The translations under genes and the position numbers were made by a program. A DNA stretch of 37,086 nt from a virus, in IMG/VR virus record IMGVR_UViG_3300042543_000852, positions 1-37,086 of that record, one strand, 5' to 3'. Under the pieces are notes generated by a model, which made no database searches, was not told the DNA's origin, and worked only from the letters and a program-made list of their open reading frames with translations. Positions 21,524-31,900 of the stretch are shown piece after piece; the stretch's first letter is position 1, and every line of letters begins with the position of its first letter.

Positions 21524-22179
21524 GGCTGGAAGCGGCAATCCGTGGCGATCTGCAAAAGATCATGAAGCAGGAAGCCGCCGCCGCTGAAAAAGCTGTGACG
21601 CTGGGTGTTACGGAAGCCGCAACGGGTCTCAGGGATGAACTTAAATCGCAGGTGTTACGGGCTGGCCTTGGTGAAAAAATGGCGCGCACCTGGCGGTTCA
21701 AACGCTATCCTGCCAGTGGCTTTTCGCTTGGCACTGCGGGGCTGGTCTACAGCAAAGCTCCGCTGATCATTCGCGCCTTCAGCGAAGGAGCCGTTATTAA
21801 AAGCGACAAAGGCATGTTTCTTGCCATCCCCACCGCCGCCGCTCCCAAGCGAGGGGTCGGCGGAAAACGCATTAACCCGGATAATTTTCCTGAACATTCG
21901 CTGGGACGATTGCGTTTTGTGTATCGCAAGGGCGCACCGTCTCTGTTGGTAGTGGATAATCTGCGCGCTGGCACGGGCAAACGCGGTGGCTACCGCAAAG
22001 CCTCGGAGAGTGCGCTGAAAACAGGCCGAGGCCTTGCCACGGTGGTGATGTTCATTCTGCTGCCGCAGGTGATGCTCAAGAAACGGTTGGATGTCGATGG
22101 GGCAATGCAGCGCTGGCGCGACAAACTCCCCCAACTCATTTTGCAGAATTTTACGGAGACAAACGATGCCGAGCGTTAG
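21520..22179 (+). CDS. DUF6441 phage neck/tail protein
   Basis: 219 residues. Matches the DUF6441 pattern of alphaproteobacterial phages: RLEAAIRGDLQKIMKQE, ARTWRFKRYPASGFSLG, VYSKAPLIIRAFSEGAVIKS, MFLAIPTAAAPKRG and LRFVYRKGAPSLLVVDN. Its position between the connector and tail terminator genes is that of lambda gpZ, so it probably completes the tail top. It overlaps the next gene by 14 bases. Confidence 0.8.
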   Translation: MRLEAAIRGDLQKIMKQEAAAAEKAVTLGVTEAATGLRDELKSQVLRAGLGEKMARTWRFKRYPASGFSLGTAGLVYSKAPLIIRAFSEGAVIKSDKGMFLAIPTAAAPKRGVGGKRINPDNFPEHSLGRLRFVYRKGAPSLLVVDNLRAGTGKRGGYRKASESALKTGRGLATVVMFILLPQVMLKKRLDVDGAMQRWRDKLPQLILQNFTETNDAER

Positions 22180-22606
22180 AGAGCAGATCATAGCAGCATT
22201 CTTTGCCGAGCTTAAAACGCTGGAAAGCAGCCGGATCAAGGTGTTGCGTAACCCTGATAAGCTGATGAAGGTGCCAGCGGACGGCGCGATCATCGTTCTG
22301 CGTGATGGCGAAAGCGGCGATCCCGAAGTGTTGCTCTCACCGCTCACCTATATTTACGAGCAGGTCGCCACGCTCGAAATCATGATCGACAATGCCTACG
22401 CGCAAAGCCAGCAGACCAGTCTCGATGATCTGCTGATGATCATCGGCAACCTGATCGACAATAACCGCAGCATGAACGGCCTCGCCGAATGGATGGAAGC
22501 GCAGGCACCAGAGTTTTTGCAGGAAGCGGTTGAAGGCGCACCCGCCATCCGTACCGCCACCGTCAATGTGCTGATGCGGTTTAATACCACCAGTCCGCTT
22601 CGTTAA
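22166..22606 (+). CDS. Tail terminator-like protein (gpU position)
   Basis: 146 residues from ATG 22166 (GGAGAC before it). The N-terminus SVREQIIAAFFAELKTLES, the middle IIVLRDGESGDPEVLLSPLTY and the end PAIRTATVNVLMRFNTTSPLR fit phage tail-completion/minor tail proteins placed directly before the tail tube gene. These cap the tail tube and set its end. Assigned mainly by position and general pattern. Confidence 0.7.
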   Translation: MPSVREQIIAAFFAELKTLESSRIKVLRNPDKLMKVPADGAIIVLRDGESGDPEVLLSPLTYIYEQVATLEIMIDNAYAQSQQTSLDDLLMIIGNLIDNNRSMNGLAEWMEAQAPEFLQEAVEGAPAIRTATVNVLMRFNTTSPLR

Positions 22607-22632
22607 TTTTTTAACCCAACAAGGAGACTAAT

Positions 22633-23907
22633 ATGGCTCGATCCTATGGTTCGGCAGCGACGCTGCTTGCGCTTAAAGAAGCTAGTTACGGGGTAAAACC
22701 ACCCGGCAACTGGGAGAAATTTGCATTTGTTTCGTCCGATATCGGCGCAGAGCAGAACCTGCTGTCCTCCGAATTGCTCGGTCAGGGACGTGAGCCACGC
22801 GCGCCGTTTCGTGATGTAATTAACGATGAAGGTAATTTTGTAGTGCCGGTGGAAGCACGCGATTTCGGTCGCTGGCTACAGCTGCTGATGGGAAACCCTA
22901 CCTCGGCCGGTGTCGCCGCGACAGGTGATATTACCTTTACCGCCAATCCGAGCGCGAGTCATACCATCACCATTAACGGTGTGGTGTGGACATTCGTGGT
23001 ATCGGGCGCGACGGGTACACAGACCAATATCGGTGCAAACCTGAATGCTACGCTTACGCAACTGGCAACCGATCTCAATGCTTCGGTGAATGCGAGCATC
23101 ACGCCCGCAACTTATTCCAACGGTGCTGGCACGAAACTTAACATTGTGCATGATACGCTCAGTGCGGTGGGCAACAGTTTCACGCTCGCCTCTGGCAACC
23201 CCAATGGTGTGGCAAGCGGTGCCACGCTATCAGGCGGCGGCTTTACCCACACGTTCGTCAGTGGCGCAGCGGCACTACCATCATTCGCCGCTGAGATCGG
23301 CCATGTGAATGTGCCTGCTTATTTCGTGCATACGGGCTGCATGCTCAATTCGATGGCACTGAATTTCCAACGCTCCGGTGCGGCGAATGCCACGCTTAAT
23401 ATTCTGGCGCAGGGAGAGACGCGTTTTGTAGCATCGCAAGGCGGCACACCGACAAGCCGTATCTACAAGCCCTTCAGCCAGTTTAACGGTTCGGTCAAAC
23501 GCAACGGTGCAGCACTGGGCAATGTGACGGGCGCGCAATTTACCTACAGCAACGGCATGCAGGGTGTGCCGACCATCCGTAATGATGGGCTGATCGATGG
23601 GGTTGACCCCACCACGATCACCACCACGGGCAGTATCGAAGTGCGCTTTGCCGATACCACGCTGGTGGATGATGCCATCAACAACACCGCCATCGAACTA
23701 GAGCTGGCTTACCGTCTGGCGGGGCTGGACGGCAATAACTTCAGCCTCACATGGACATTCCACGAGGTGTATCTGCCGCGCCCGCGCATCCCCATCTCTG
23801 GCCCTGGCGGCGTGCAGACCAGCTTCAACTGGCAGGCGGTCTATGACGATGCGCTCGGAAAATCCGTCACTGCCGTGCTTAAAAACGATGTCACCAGCTA
23901 CCCATAA
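22633..23907 (+). CDS. Major tail tube protein with inserted domain
   Basis: 424 residues, with AAGGAG before the ATG. The outer parts (about 1-93 and 212-424) form a tail tube protein: GSAATLLALKEASYG, AEQNLLSSELLGQGREPR, DFGRWLQLLMG, then HVNVPAYFVHTGCMLNSMALNFQRSG, QFTYSNGMQGVPTIRNDGLIDG and the closing region. Between them, about residues 95-210, sits a Gly/Thr/Ala-rich beta domain (SHTITINGVVWTFVVSGATG, NIGANLNATLTQLATDLNAS) that also occurs in other phage tail proteins and is probably surface-exposed on the tube. Confidence 0.88.
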   Translation: MARSYGSAATLLALKEASYGVKPPGNWEKFAFVSSDIGAEQNLLSSELLGQGREPRAPFRDVINDEGNFVVPVEARDFGRWLQLLMGNPTSAGVAATGDITFTANPSASHTITINGVVWTFVVSGATGTQTNIGANLNATLTQLATDLNASVNASITPATYSNGAGTKLNIVHDTLSAVGNSFTLASGNPNGVASGATLSGGGFTHTFVSGAAALPSFAAEIGHVNVPAYFVHTGCMLNSMALNFQRSGAANATLNILAQGETRFVASQGGTPTSRIYKPFSQFNGSVKRNGAALGNVTGAQFTYSNGMQGVPTIRNDGLIDGVDPTTITTTGSIEVRFADTTLVDDAINNTAIELELAYRLAGLDGNNFSLTWTFHEVYLPRPRIPISGPGGVQTSFNWQAVYDDALGKSVTAVLKNDVTSYP

Positions 23908-23916
23908 GGAGCCATT

Positions 23917-24438
23917 ATGTTGAAACTCGACCTTAAAAAAGAACCGTTCTGGATAGCCCTGCAAGCGGATGCGCGCGTGAAGGTAAAACCGCTCACCTCC
24001 GCGCTTATGCATATGGCGCAGGCAGATGCGGTGCGCGCCATGCTCGCCCTGCAAGCCGAACGCAAAGCGCGCCTGGATGCAGGGGCGGATGCAAGTGATC
24101 TGCCCGATCTGGAAAATGATCGGGTGCGTCATGCGCTATCAGAAACCGCGCTCATTACGGCACTGGCCACCCATGCCATCATCGCGTGGGAAAATGTGAT
24201 GAAGCCGGGAGGCGAGGAGCTGGCCGAGTTGACCACTGCGAATATCACGGACTTAATGGACATCTGGTTCGTGAATCAGGAGTTTGGCAAAAAATACATG
24301 CGCCAGTTAGATCTGCTGGAGGCAGAGGGAAACGGCTTGCGGCCCGTTGTAAATGGCACTTCGGCGGCGGGCCGCGCTACTGCAGGTCGTGCACGGAAGA
24401 AAATCTCCCCTGCAGCCGAGGCGAAGCCAGCACCCTGA
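23917..24438 (+). CDS. Tail assembly chaperone (gpG-like)
   Basis: 173 residues. The N-terminal part has the fold signs of lambda G-type chaperones (LKLDLKKEPFWIALQADARV, ITDLMDIWFVNQEFGKKYM) and the last 30 residues are a flexible basic Ala-rich tail. G proteins coat the tape measure protein and help tube assembly. A second reading frame at -1 relative to this one continues past the stop codon into a T-like protein, as in the lambda G/GT pair. SD AAGGAG lies just before the ATG. Confidence 0.75.
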   Translation: MLKLDLKKEPFWIALQADARVKVKPLTSALMHMAQADAVRAMLALQAERKARLDAGADASDLPDLENDRVRHALSETALITALATHAIIAWENVMKPGGEELAELTTANITDLMDIWFVNQEFGKKYMRQLDLLEAEGNGLRPVVNGTSAAGRATAGRARKKISPAAEAKPAP

Positions 24439-24728
24439 ACGGCGAACGCTGCCCCTATATTGAGCATCAGGCGATCACCGAGGAAGGTCATGCGGTGTGG
24501 GATGTGATCCTGCGCGGTGCCAACCAGCTGCGCGTGGGTGCTGGCGGTCTCGTGCTTGGCTTCGATATCGAAGCCTTATCGGTTATTGGCGCTGCGATTG
24601 GTTACGACACCACGCCCTTACTGCTTCTTTTTCACCATGCCGAACATGGCCTTCACCAAGCGTTAAAAAATAATGGCGACAGCAACCACGAGAAATGTAT
24701 CGATCCGACTGGCGGTGATCGAGGGTGA
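24435..24728 (+). CDS. T-like part of a G-T frameshift product (-1 frame)
   Basis: About 97 residues in the -1 frame: CPYIEHQAITEEGHAVWDVI, then GANQLRVGAGGLVLGFDIEALS, which looks like a genuine protein similar to DUF1799/T-type tail chaperones. No ATG, GTG or TTG with a ribosome site precedes it (the coordinate given is a CTG overlapping the G stop). The -1 frame is open across the last 250 bases of G, so a programmed -1 shift inside G is the likely way it is made. A run of six A at 24289-24294 (GGC AAA AAA TAC) is a possible slip site, but not a standard heptamer. It overlaps the tape measure gene by 56 bases. Confidence 0.6.
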   Translation: MNGERCPYIEHQAITEEGHAVWDVILRGANQLRVGAGGLVLGFDIEALSVIGAAIGYDTTPLLLLFHHAEHGLHQALKNNGDSNHEKCIDPTGGDRG

Positions 24729-27090
24729 TAAAGCGCGGCGTGAGCTGACACTCACCGGCGATACTGGCGAGCGTGCGTTAAAGAAGATTAAGGACGCGAC
24801 GCAACCCGCATCCCGTTCGCTGGTTGCCGTTAATGCGGTGAGCCAGGAAGTGCGCCTTGGCATGGAAAGCCTTGCCGGTGGCGCAGGGTCGGTTGGCAGT
24901 GTGCTGGGTCGACTTGGGCCGATCGGCCTTGCCACCGCCGCCGTGCTGGGCGGTCTGGCGCTCGCCACGGCTAAGGGAATCGCCGAATTCAAGGAGGCTG
25001 AACAGGCACTCAATGGTCTGAATGCCGCACTGAAAGCCACCGATCAGGCATCGGGTGTGACTGCCCGTGAAATCACCGCGCTCGGCGAAGCCATTGAGGC
25101 CAACACTTTATTCAAGAAGGAGGAAATACAAAACGCGGCGGCAGCCCTGACTTCATTCCAGAATGTGGCGGGCGATGTATTCACCCGCGCGCTTGCACTT
25201 TCCACTGATCTCGCCGTGCGGCTTGGCACCGATGTGCCATCCGCCGCCGACATGCTGGGGAAATCGCTGGAAAATCCCGAAGAAGGCCTTGGGCGGCTGG
25301 CACGGAAATTCTCAGACCTATCGCCTGCACAGAAAGAGGTGATCGAGAATTTTATTAAACAAGGCGATGTCGCTTCCGCGCAGGCGGTAATACTGGAGCA
25401 TCTGGAAGGCAAAACCCGTGGGCTGGCAGAAGCGCAAGCCAAAGGACTCACAGGTGCAGCGGATTCGCTCGGCGATGCATGGGACGATCTCATGGAATCG
25501 TTCGGGCGCACGGTGGGTGAATCGGCAGCCGCACAATCGAGCCTCAGCGCACTTACCCGCGTGGTGCGTGGGCTGCAGGAAGCACTCGACCCTACGCCTG
25601 CTAACCGCAAATCGCAGTTGGAAAAAGAAATCTCCGAGCTGGAAAATAGCTTCGGTACACGGCTGGATCGCGCCGTGCTGGGCAGTGCACCCGCGCTCGA
25701 TGCGAAGAAAGAAGATCTGCGCCGGATTAACGAAGGCATTGCAGCGGAAGAATTGCAGGCGGATAAAGAACGCCGGGAAGCGCGTGCTGCCGCTGACCGT
25801 GCCGCTGCCGAGCGTCGCAACGAAACACTGCTTGGCATTGAGCGCGAGTACCAGAAAAAGCTCAAGGAAAGCACGCAGACCGAGCGTGATCGTATCCTCG
25901 AAGATGCTGCTGATGCCAAAAAGCGAATCGATGGATTGTTTAAGGATAATCGTAACTCTGATTCCGCCCGCAGTGCGCTTGAAGCCGTCGATGCCACCAC
26001 CCGCGCCAAACTGGCCAAGCTCGATGAAGAAGCGGCACGCCCTGCGCTGCAGTTGGCGGAGGCCAATAAGAAAGTCATCGCCACACTGGAAAAACGGCTT
26101 CAGCTGGAAGGCACTGCCGATCCGCGTGCACGGTTCATTCAAGCGGAAACCGATAAGCTCAATGCCAATGCCACCAAGGAATATCGTGACCGCGTGGCAG
26201 AGCTGGCTGGCTCGCTCTATGACCTGCAGGAGGCAGAAAAACAGGCAAAAGACGCCGAGGAAAGCCGCGTTAAGGCGATTGAGCAGATCACCGAAGCCAT
26301 CCTCGATACCAGCACTGGCTATGATGTTGCCAAACAGGCACTCGACCAGTGGAGGGAAAAACTGATCGATGATCTTGGTGGTGCCACAGAAGCAAATCAG
26401 CGCTACCTGGAACAGATCGAGCAGATATACGCCGTCAGGCTCAAAGAAATTTATGATAAATCGCTGCTCGATAGCGATAAATGGGAAGATGGTGCCACCC
26501 GCGCGCTGCGCCGCTACGCCGATGAAGCCACCAATGCTGCCAAAAATGCCGAGGAATTATTCGGCAGCGCTGCCCGCAAGGTAGAAGACACTCTGGTCGA
26601 CATGGTCAGCAGCGGCGAAATCTCGGTCGAAAAAATCGGCGATCTGCTGCAGTCGTTGCAGCAGGATATTCTGCGTATGTTCATCCGTGAAAATATCACC
26701 GGCCCCATCGCTGGTGGCTTGGGTGATTTACTCAAAGGTGGCAGCGGCGGCAGCAGTGGCGGTGGGTTTCTTGGCGGGTTCTTCGATGATATTTTCGGCA
26801 GCCTGTTTCATGGCGGCGGCACAGTAGGTGAAGCAAGTCCCTCGCGCCGCGCTGTACCTGCCTATGCCTTTGCGGGTGCACCGCGCCTGCATAGCGGTCT
26901 GATGCCCGATGAATTTCCCGCCATCCTGCAGCGTGGTGAAACGGTACTACCAAAAAATATGAAATCTGGCGGCAACAATATCACCTTCAATATCACCACG
27001 CCAAACGCGCAGAGCTTCATGGATAGCCAGGGCCAGATCATGAGCAAGCTGGCTGGCCAGATGCAGCGCTTTCGCACGAGGAACAACTGA
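24673..27090 (+). CDS. Tail tape measure protein
   Basis: 805 residues, the second longest product of the phage. It sets tail length and passes into the host envelope during DNA injection. A hydrophobic stretch lies at about 77-100 (LGPIGLATAAVLGGLALATA). A lambda-type tape measure region with ALNGLNAALKATDQASGV and LGTDVPSAADMLGKSLENPEEG lies at about 110-220. Long charged coiled-coil follows at about 300-600 and a Gly-rich region at about 690-720 (GGSGGSSGGG), then the typical end HSGLMPDEFPAILQRGETVLP. Its length implies a short-to-medium flexible tail. Confidence 0.95.
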   Translation: MATATTRNVSIRLAVIEGDKARRELTLTGDTGERALKKIKDATQPASRSLVAVNAVSQEVRLGMESLAGGAGSVGSVLGRLGPIGLATAAVLGGLALATAKGIAEFKEAEQALNGLNAALKATDQASGVTAREITALGEAIEANTLFKKEEIQNAAAALTSFQNVAGDVFTRALALSTDLAVRLGTDVPSAADMLGKSLENPEEGLGRLARKFSDLSPAQKEVIENFIKQGDVASAQAVILEHLEGKTRGLAEAQAKGLTGAADSLGDAWDDLMESFGRTVGESAAAQSSLSALTRVVRGLQEALDPTPANRKSQLEKEISELENSFGTRLDRAVLGSAPALDAKKEDLRRINEGIAAEELQADKERREARAAADRAAAERRNETLLGIEREYQKKLKESTQTERDRILEDAADAKKRIDGLFKDNRNSDSARSALEAVDATTRAKLAKLDEEAARPALQLAEANKKVIATLEKRLQLEGTADPRARFIQAETDKLNANATKEYRDRVAELAGSLYDLQEAEKQAKDAEESRVKAIEQITEAILDTSTGYDVAKQALDQWREKLIDDLGGATEANQRYLEQIEQIYAVRLKEIYDKSLLDSDKWEDGATRALRRYADEATNAAKNAEELFGSAARKVEDTLVDMVSSGEISVEKIGDLLQSLQQDILRMFIRENITGPIAGGLGDLLKGGSGGSSGGGFLGGFFDDIFGSLFHGGGTVGEASPSRRAVPAYAFAGAPRLHSGLMPDEFPAILQRGETVLPKNMKSGGNNITFNITTPNAQSFMDSQGQIMSKLAGQMQRFRTRNN

Positions 27091-27692
27091 TGCCCGCTTT
27101 TCATGAAGTACAGTTCCCGCCTAAAATCGCCTATGGCGCCACAGGTGGGCCAGAGTTTAACACCAGCGTTACGACAACATTTGCAGGGTTTGAGCAGCGC
27201 AATGTGAACTGGCAGAAAGCCCGTGGCCGTTGGGATGTGTCGACGGGGCTGAAAAACAAAGCCGATATGGAGGCGTTGCAGGCATTCTTCCGCGCAAGGT
27301 TTGGTAAGGCGCATGGATTTCGCTTTAAAGACTGGTCGGATTATCAGGCCGTGGCGCAGAATCTTGGCACAGGCAATGGTACACAAACTGCATTCCAACT
27401 GCTCAAAATATACAGCAGTGGCGGCTACAACTATAGCCGCGAAATCAAGAAACCCGTTTCCGGCACGGTGAAGATTTACCTCAACTCTATCCTGCAATCG
27501 TCGGGATTTACCATCGATCATGCAACGGGCATTGTCACTTTCAGTGTAGCTCCCGGCGCTGGTGTTAATGTCAGTGCGGATTTTGACTTCGATGTGCCAG
27601 TGCGGTTCGATACCGATGTGCTGGCGGTGCGTGCCGATGGGCCGGGTATTTTTGTGTGGGATACAATTCCTATTGTGGAGATTCGTGCATGA
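27090..27692 (+). CDS. DUF2460 distal tail protein
   Basis: 200 residues. Family pattern: FHEVQFPPKIAYGATGGPEF, QRNVNWQKARGRWDVSTGLK, FFRARFGKAHGFRFKDWSDY and a C-terminal DTDVLAVRADGPGIFVWDTIPIVEI. In gene transfer agents the DUF2460 product (g12) forms the distal tail ring below the tube. It starts one base before the tape measure stop ends and is followed by the hub genes, all with ATGA overlaps. Confidence 0.95.
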   Translation: MPAFHEVQFPPKIAYGATGGPEFNTSVTTTFAGFEQRNVNWQKARGRWDVSTGLKNKADMEALQAFFRARFGKAHGFRFKDWSDYQAVAQNLGTGNGTQTAFQLLKIYSSGGYNYSREIKKPVSGTVKIYLNSILQSSGFTIDHATGIVTFSVAPGAGVNVSADFDFDVPVRFDTDVLAVRADGPGIFVWDTIPIVEIRA

Positions 27693-28549
27693 GAACCGCA
27701 TCTTCCAACCTCACCGCGCATCTGGCGGGTGAAGTCACCAGCCTTGCCATCTGCTGGAAACTCACGCTGGTGGGTGGCACAGTGATGGGATTTACCGATC
27801 ACACCTCTGATCTCACCATCAGTAGCCAGCTTTACAAGGCCGCGACGGGATTTTCCCCCACCAGTATCGAAACCAAGGATAGATTCTCTGTTGATAATCT
27901 TGATGTTGCAGGCATTCTCGATTCGGCTGCGATTACCGAGGCCGACATCATGGCGGGCAAATATGATTTCGCCGAAATCGAGATATTCATGGTGAATGTC
28001 ACCGATCTCGCACAAGGCATCATCACCCATCGCCGTGGCTGGCTGGGTGAAATCAGCGTTAAAAACGGCCAGTTCGTAGCTGAAGTACGTGGCCTTGCAC
28101 AGAAATTCCAGCAGAATATCGGTGAACTTTACAGCCCCACCTGCCGCGCTGTGTTCGGCGATACGCGCTGCAAGATCAATCTGGCAAGCTATACGGCGAG
28201 TGGTGCCATCAATACCGTGACCAGCAGGCAGGTGTTTATCAGCAACGCCATGACACAGGCGGCGGGCTATTTCTCTGGTGGTGAAATGGTATGGCTTACG
28301 GGTGCAAATGCTGGGCGGCAGATGGAGATTAAGGAATTCTCCAACAAGCAATTTACGCTTGTATTGCCCATGCCCAATTCGGTGGCAGTCGGGGACACAT
28401 TTAATGCCATCGCTGGGTGTGATAAAACCTTCAATACCTGCTTTACCAAATTCGCCAATGCTGTGAATTTTCGTGGTGAGCCGCATGTTCCGGGGATGGA
28501 CAAGGTGCTCGCTACCGCTGCAACCGCTAACGATCTACAACACTCATGA
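27689..28549 (+). CDS. DUF2163/BR0599-type tail hub protein
   Basis: 286 residues from ATG 27689 (ATGA overlap with DUF2460). N-terminal DUF2163 region with SSNLTAHLAGEVTSLAICWK and GFTDHTSDLTI; C-terminal BR0599 region with CRAVFGDTRCKINLASYTASG and the cysteine pair CDKTFNTC near the end, where it reads FRGEPHVPGMD. This is the GTA g13-type hub protein, placed between the distal tail ring and the megatron. An iron-sulfur cluster has been found in some GTA hub proteins; four cysteines are visible here, but a cluster is not proven. Confidence 0.93.
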   Translation: MRTASSNLTAHLAGEVTSLAICWKLTLVGGTVMGFTDHTSDLTISSQLYKAATGFSPTSIETKDRFSVDNLDVAGILDSAAITEADIMAGKYDFAEIEIFMVNVTDLAQGIITHRRGWLGEISVKNGQFVAEVRGLAQKFQQNIGELYSPTCRAVFGDTRCKINLASYTASGAINTVTSRQVFISNAMTQAAGYFSGGEMVWLTGANAGRQMEIKEFSNKQFTLVLPMPNSVAVGDTFNAIAGCDKTFNTCFTKFANAVNFRGEPHVPGMDKVLATAATANDLQHS

Positions 28550-28992
28550 TCTTGGAAAATGACATTGTCGTGCAAGCCCGCACATGGCTTGGCACGCCGT
28601 TTCATCATCAGGCCCGCCTGAAGCGTGTCGGCTGTGACTGCTTGGGCTTAATCATCGGCGTGGTGGATGAATTGGACTTGAAGGACAAGCATGGTCAGCC
28701 ACTCGCGGCCTATGACGAAATCACTTATTCCAAAGAGCCGGACGGTGCGTATCTCACGCAGAAAATTGCCGCATTGCTGGATGAAGTGCCGATAGAGAAC
28801 GCTCAGGCAGGTGATCTGGCTTTGTTCAATATGGCGGGCAACCCCCAGCATCTTGCCATTCTGACGGACTATGAAAATGCGCTCGGCATGATCCATTGCT
28901 ATGCACAGGCGCGGCGCGTGGTGGAGCATCGTCTGGATGATGACTGGAAAAACAGGCTTGTGAAGGTATTCCGATGGCATCAATCGTCCTAG
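28546..28992 (+). CDS. NlpC/P60 tail peptidase
   Basis: 148 residues. NlpC/P60-type cysteine peptidase that cuts peptidoglycan peptides during DNA injection. Catalytic C32 is in GCDCLGL, H102 in PQHLAIL, and a third polar residue is near IHCYAQARRVVEH. N-terminal ARTWLGTPFHHQ is the usual lead-in. GTA g14-like. It overlaps its upstream neighbour by four bases and the long tail protein by 19. Confidence 0.95.
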   Translation: MILENDIVVQARTWLGTPFHHQARLKRVGCDCLGLIIGVVDELDLKDKHGQPLAAYDEITYSKEPDGAYLTQKIAALLDEVPIENAQAGDLALFNMAGNPQHLAILTDYENALGMIHCYAQARRVVEHRLDDDWKNRLVKVFRWHQSS

Positions 28993-31900
28993 CAGCAGCG
29001 GCCAGTTCTGCCGCCACATCGCTGGGCGCGGGGACGTTCTTCGCTGCTGTTGCGGGTGGTGCTGGCGGCTTTCTCGGTGGGTTTGTTGACCGCGCAATCT
29101 TCGGTGGCGGCAAAACCCGCATCAATCAGGAGGGCTCGCGTCTCACTGACCTGATGGTGCAGTTTTCCACCTACGGGAAAGCCATACCCATCATTTATGG
29201 CAACAGCCGCATTGCAGGAAACGTCATCTGGTCGCGCCCGATCAAGGAAAGCGTAACGACGACCACGCAATCCTCTGGCGGCGGCAAAGGTGGTGGCGGT
29301 GGTGGCAGCGTGGAGACCACCACCACGACCTATAGCTACAGTGTCAGCATGGCGATTGCCATTTGCGAGGGGCCGATCACTGAGGTGGTACGGGTATGGG
29401 CGGATTCCAAGCCGCTCGATCTCACGCAGGGCAGCTATAGCCTTTATCTTGGCAATGAAACCCAGCTGCCTGATACTTTCATCTCGTCTTTCCACCCTGC
29501 GGGGCAAACGCCAGCATACCGGGGAATGGCCTATGTGGTGATTAAGGATTTCCCCCTAGCCGATTATGGTAACCGTATCCCCAACTTTACCTTTGAGGTA
29601 CGCCGCACGCTTAAAAAGCCGTTCGATCTGGAAGATAAGATTAAGGTAATCTCGCTGATCCCCGGCGCGGGTGAATATGTCTATGACACAGTGGTGCAGG
29701 AAAAAACCTTCGGCCAGCAGGATGTTGCGGGCAATTTTGTGCAGGGCGGCAAGATCACCAAGCTGAACCTGAATAATCTCAGCAACAAAGCGGACAGCCT
29801 CGTGGCGCTGGATAATTTGAAAGCCACGCTGCCAAACGTCGAATATGTCTCGGTCATTCTGAACTGGTTTGCAGATTCAGTTGACCCCGCCGTATGCATC
29901 ATCAAGCCCGGTGTCGAGTTCGACAGTCAGGGTGCGCGTGTTGCCCCCGATGATTGGGTGGTGGCTGGGTTTACGCGCAACACCGGCCACCCCATCCTCG
30001 AATTTCCCGATGGCTCGCCCACTTACGGCGGAACACCAACCGATAAAAGCATCGTGCGGCTGTGTCAGGAATTAAAGGCACGCGGCTATAAGGTGCTGTT
30101 TTACCCCATGCTGCAGGTGGATACGATCACGCCGCAAAGCAAACCGTGGCGTGGGCGCATCACTCCCACCACCGCAACAGATGCCAATAATTTCTTCACG
30201 CGCAGCAACGGCTACAACGCATTCATCAACCATTACGCCAATTTGAATGTCGGCGGGGTGCTACTCAAAAACACCATCGATTCCTTCATGATCGGCTCCG
30301 AATTGGTTGGGCTGACCACCTACATGAGCAGTCCCGGCGTCTTTCCTGCTGTCACCCAGCTTAAGAGCCTTGCTGCATCGGTGAAATCTGCCGTGGGTGC
30401 TGGCGTAAAAGTGATGTATGGCGGCGATTGGAGCGAATATCATTCCTCGAATGGCTGGTATCATCTCGATCCGCTCTGGTCAGACAGCAACATCGATGTG
30501 GTGGCGATTGACTGCTATTTCCCGCTTACGCCAGATTTGCCGCAAACACAGATTGATTATCAGGCGGTCTATGACGGGTGGACGCAGGATGAAGGCTGGG
30601 ATTATTACTATGCTGATTCGGTGAACCGCACCGGCCTCACCAGCTATGGTGGATCAGCGACTTACGCATGGAAGAACATCAAGCACTGGTGGAACAGCAC
30701 CCATACCAACCCCAATGCCACGGTCACGGCATGGACACCGAAGATGAAGCCGGTATGGTTTTCGGAGCTTGGCTTTCCCTCGGTTGATGGCTGCGCCAAT
30801 CAGCCCAACGTGTTCGTTGATCCTGATTCGGTGGAGAGTTTTTATCCCCGTGGCTCGCGTGCGCGGGTGGATTTTCTGGCGCAACGTACTGCGCTTGATG
30901 CGTCCATCGACTATCTCAACGCTGAAAACGCGCTGGAGGCCAACTTCATTCCACGCAAATTCATCTGGACATGGGATGCGCGGCCATTCCCGTTCTGGCC
31001 AGATCTGCTCGGTGTCTGGTCGGATGGCGGTAACTGGAAAACAGGCCACTGGATTCAAGGAAAGCTGGGACTCTCTAATCTCGGGCAGATCGTCGCCGAT
31101 TTGCTGAAGCGCGTTGGCTATGACAGCACTATGTATGATGTTACGCGCCTGACCGATATCGTCAGTGGCTACATCATCAATAACCGCCAGACGGTGCGCG
31201 GATGTTTGGAGCAGCTGGCGGCAGCGTATTTCTTTGACTGCGTGGAATCCGATGGGTTGCTGAAATTCATCAAGCGCGGCAAGGTTTCAAATGTCACAGT
31301 CGATTTCACGGAGCTGGTGGCACAGGACGATTCCAACGATACGCTTGCCATCACTCGCACGCAGGAGCTGGAGCTGCCGCGTCAGGTAGATGTGATTTAC
31401 CTGAACCGCACGGCAGATTATCAGGCAGGAACGCAATCATCGCAGCGGCAAACCGTCAAAGCGGTGGATTATGTGACGGTGAATCTTCCCATCGTGCTAT
31501 CCGATCAGGAAGCCAAAGTGGTCGCGGATGTGACGCTCTACAACGCATGGGTGGGGCGTGTGCAGTTTCAGCTGACCGTGCCGCCGAAATATGCACTGCT
31601 GGAGCCGACCGATGTCATTACCATCACCAAGGATGGTGCAGCCTATCTGATGCGTGTGACGGCATCCAAGCTGGTGCGAAACGGTGTGCAGGAGCTGGCA
31701 GCGGTCGCGGAAGATGTCAGCAGTTACGACTTTTACAATCCTGCAGGTAGTGGTGCACCCGCGATTCAGCCGCCCACAACGGTTTCCGCCACGCGACTGG
31801 ATCTACTTGATCTGCCAGCATTCCCGACTGATGCGGTAACGGATGCATATCTGCGCTATGGAGTAGTTGGGCTTGGTGGTGAATGGACGGGATCGGCAGT

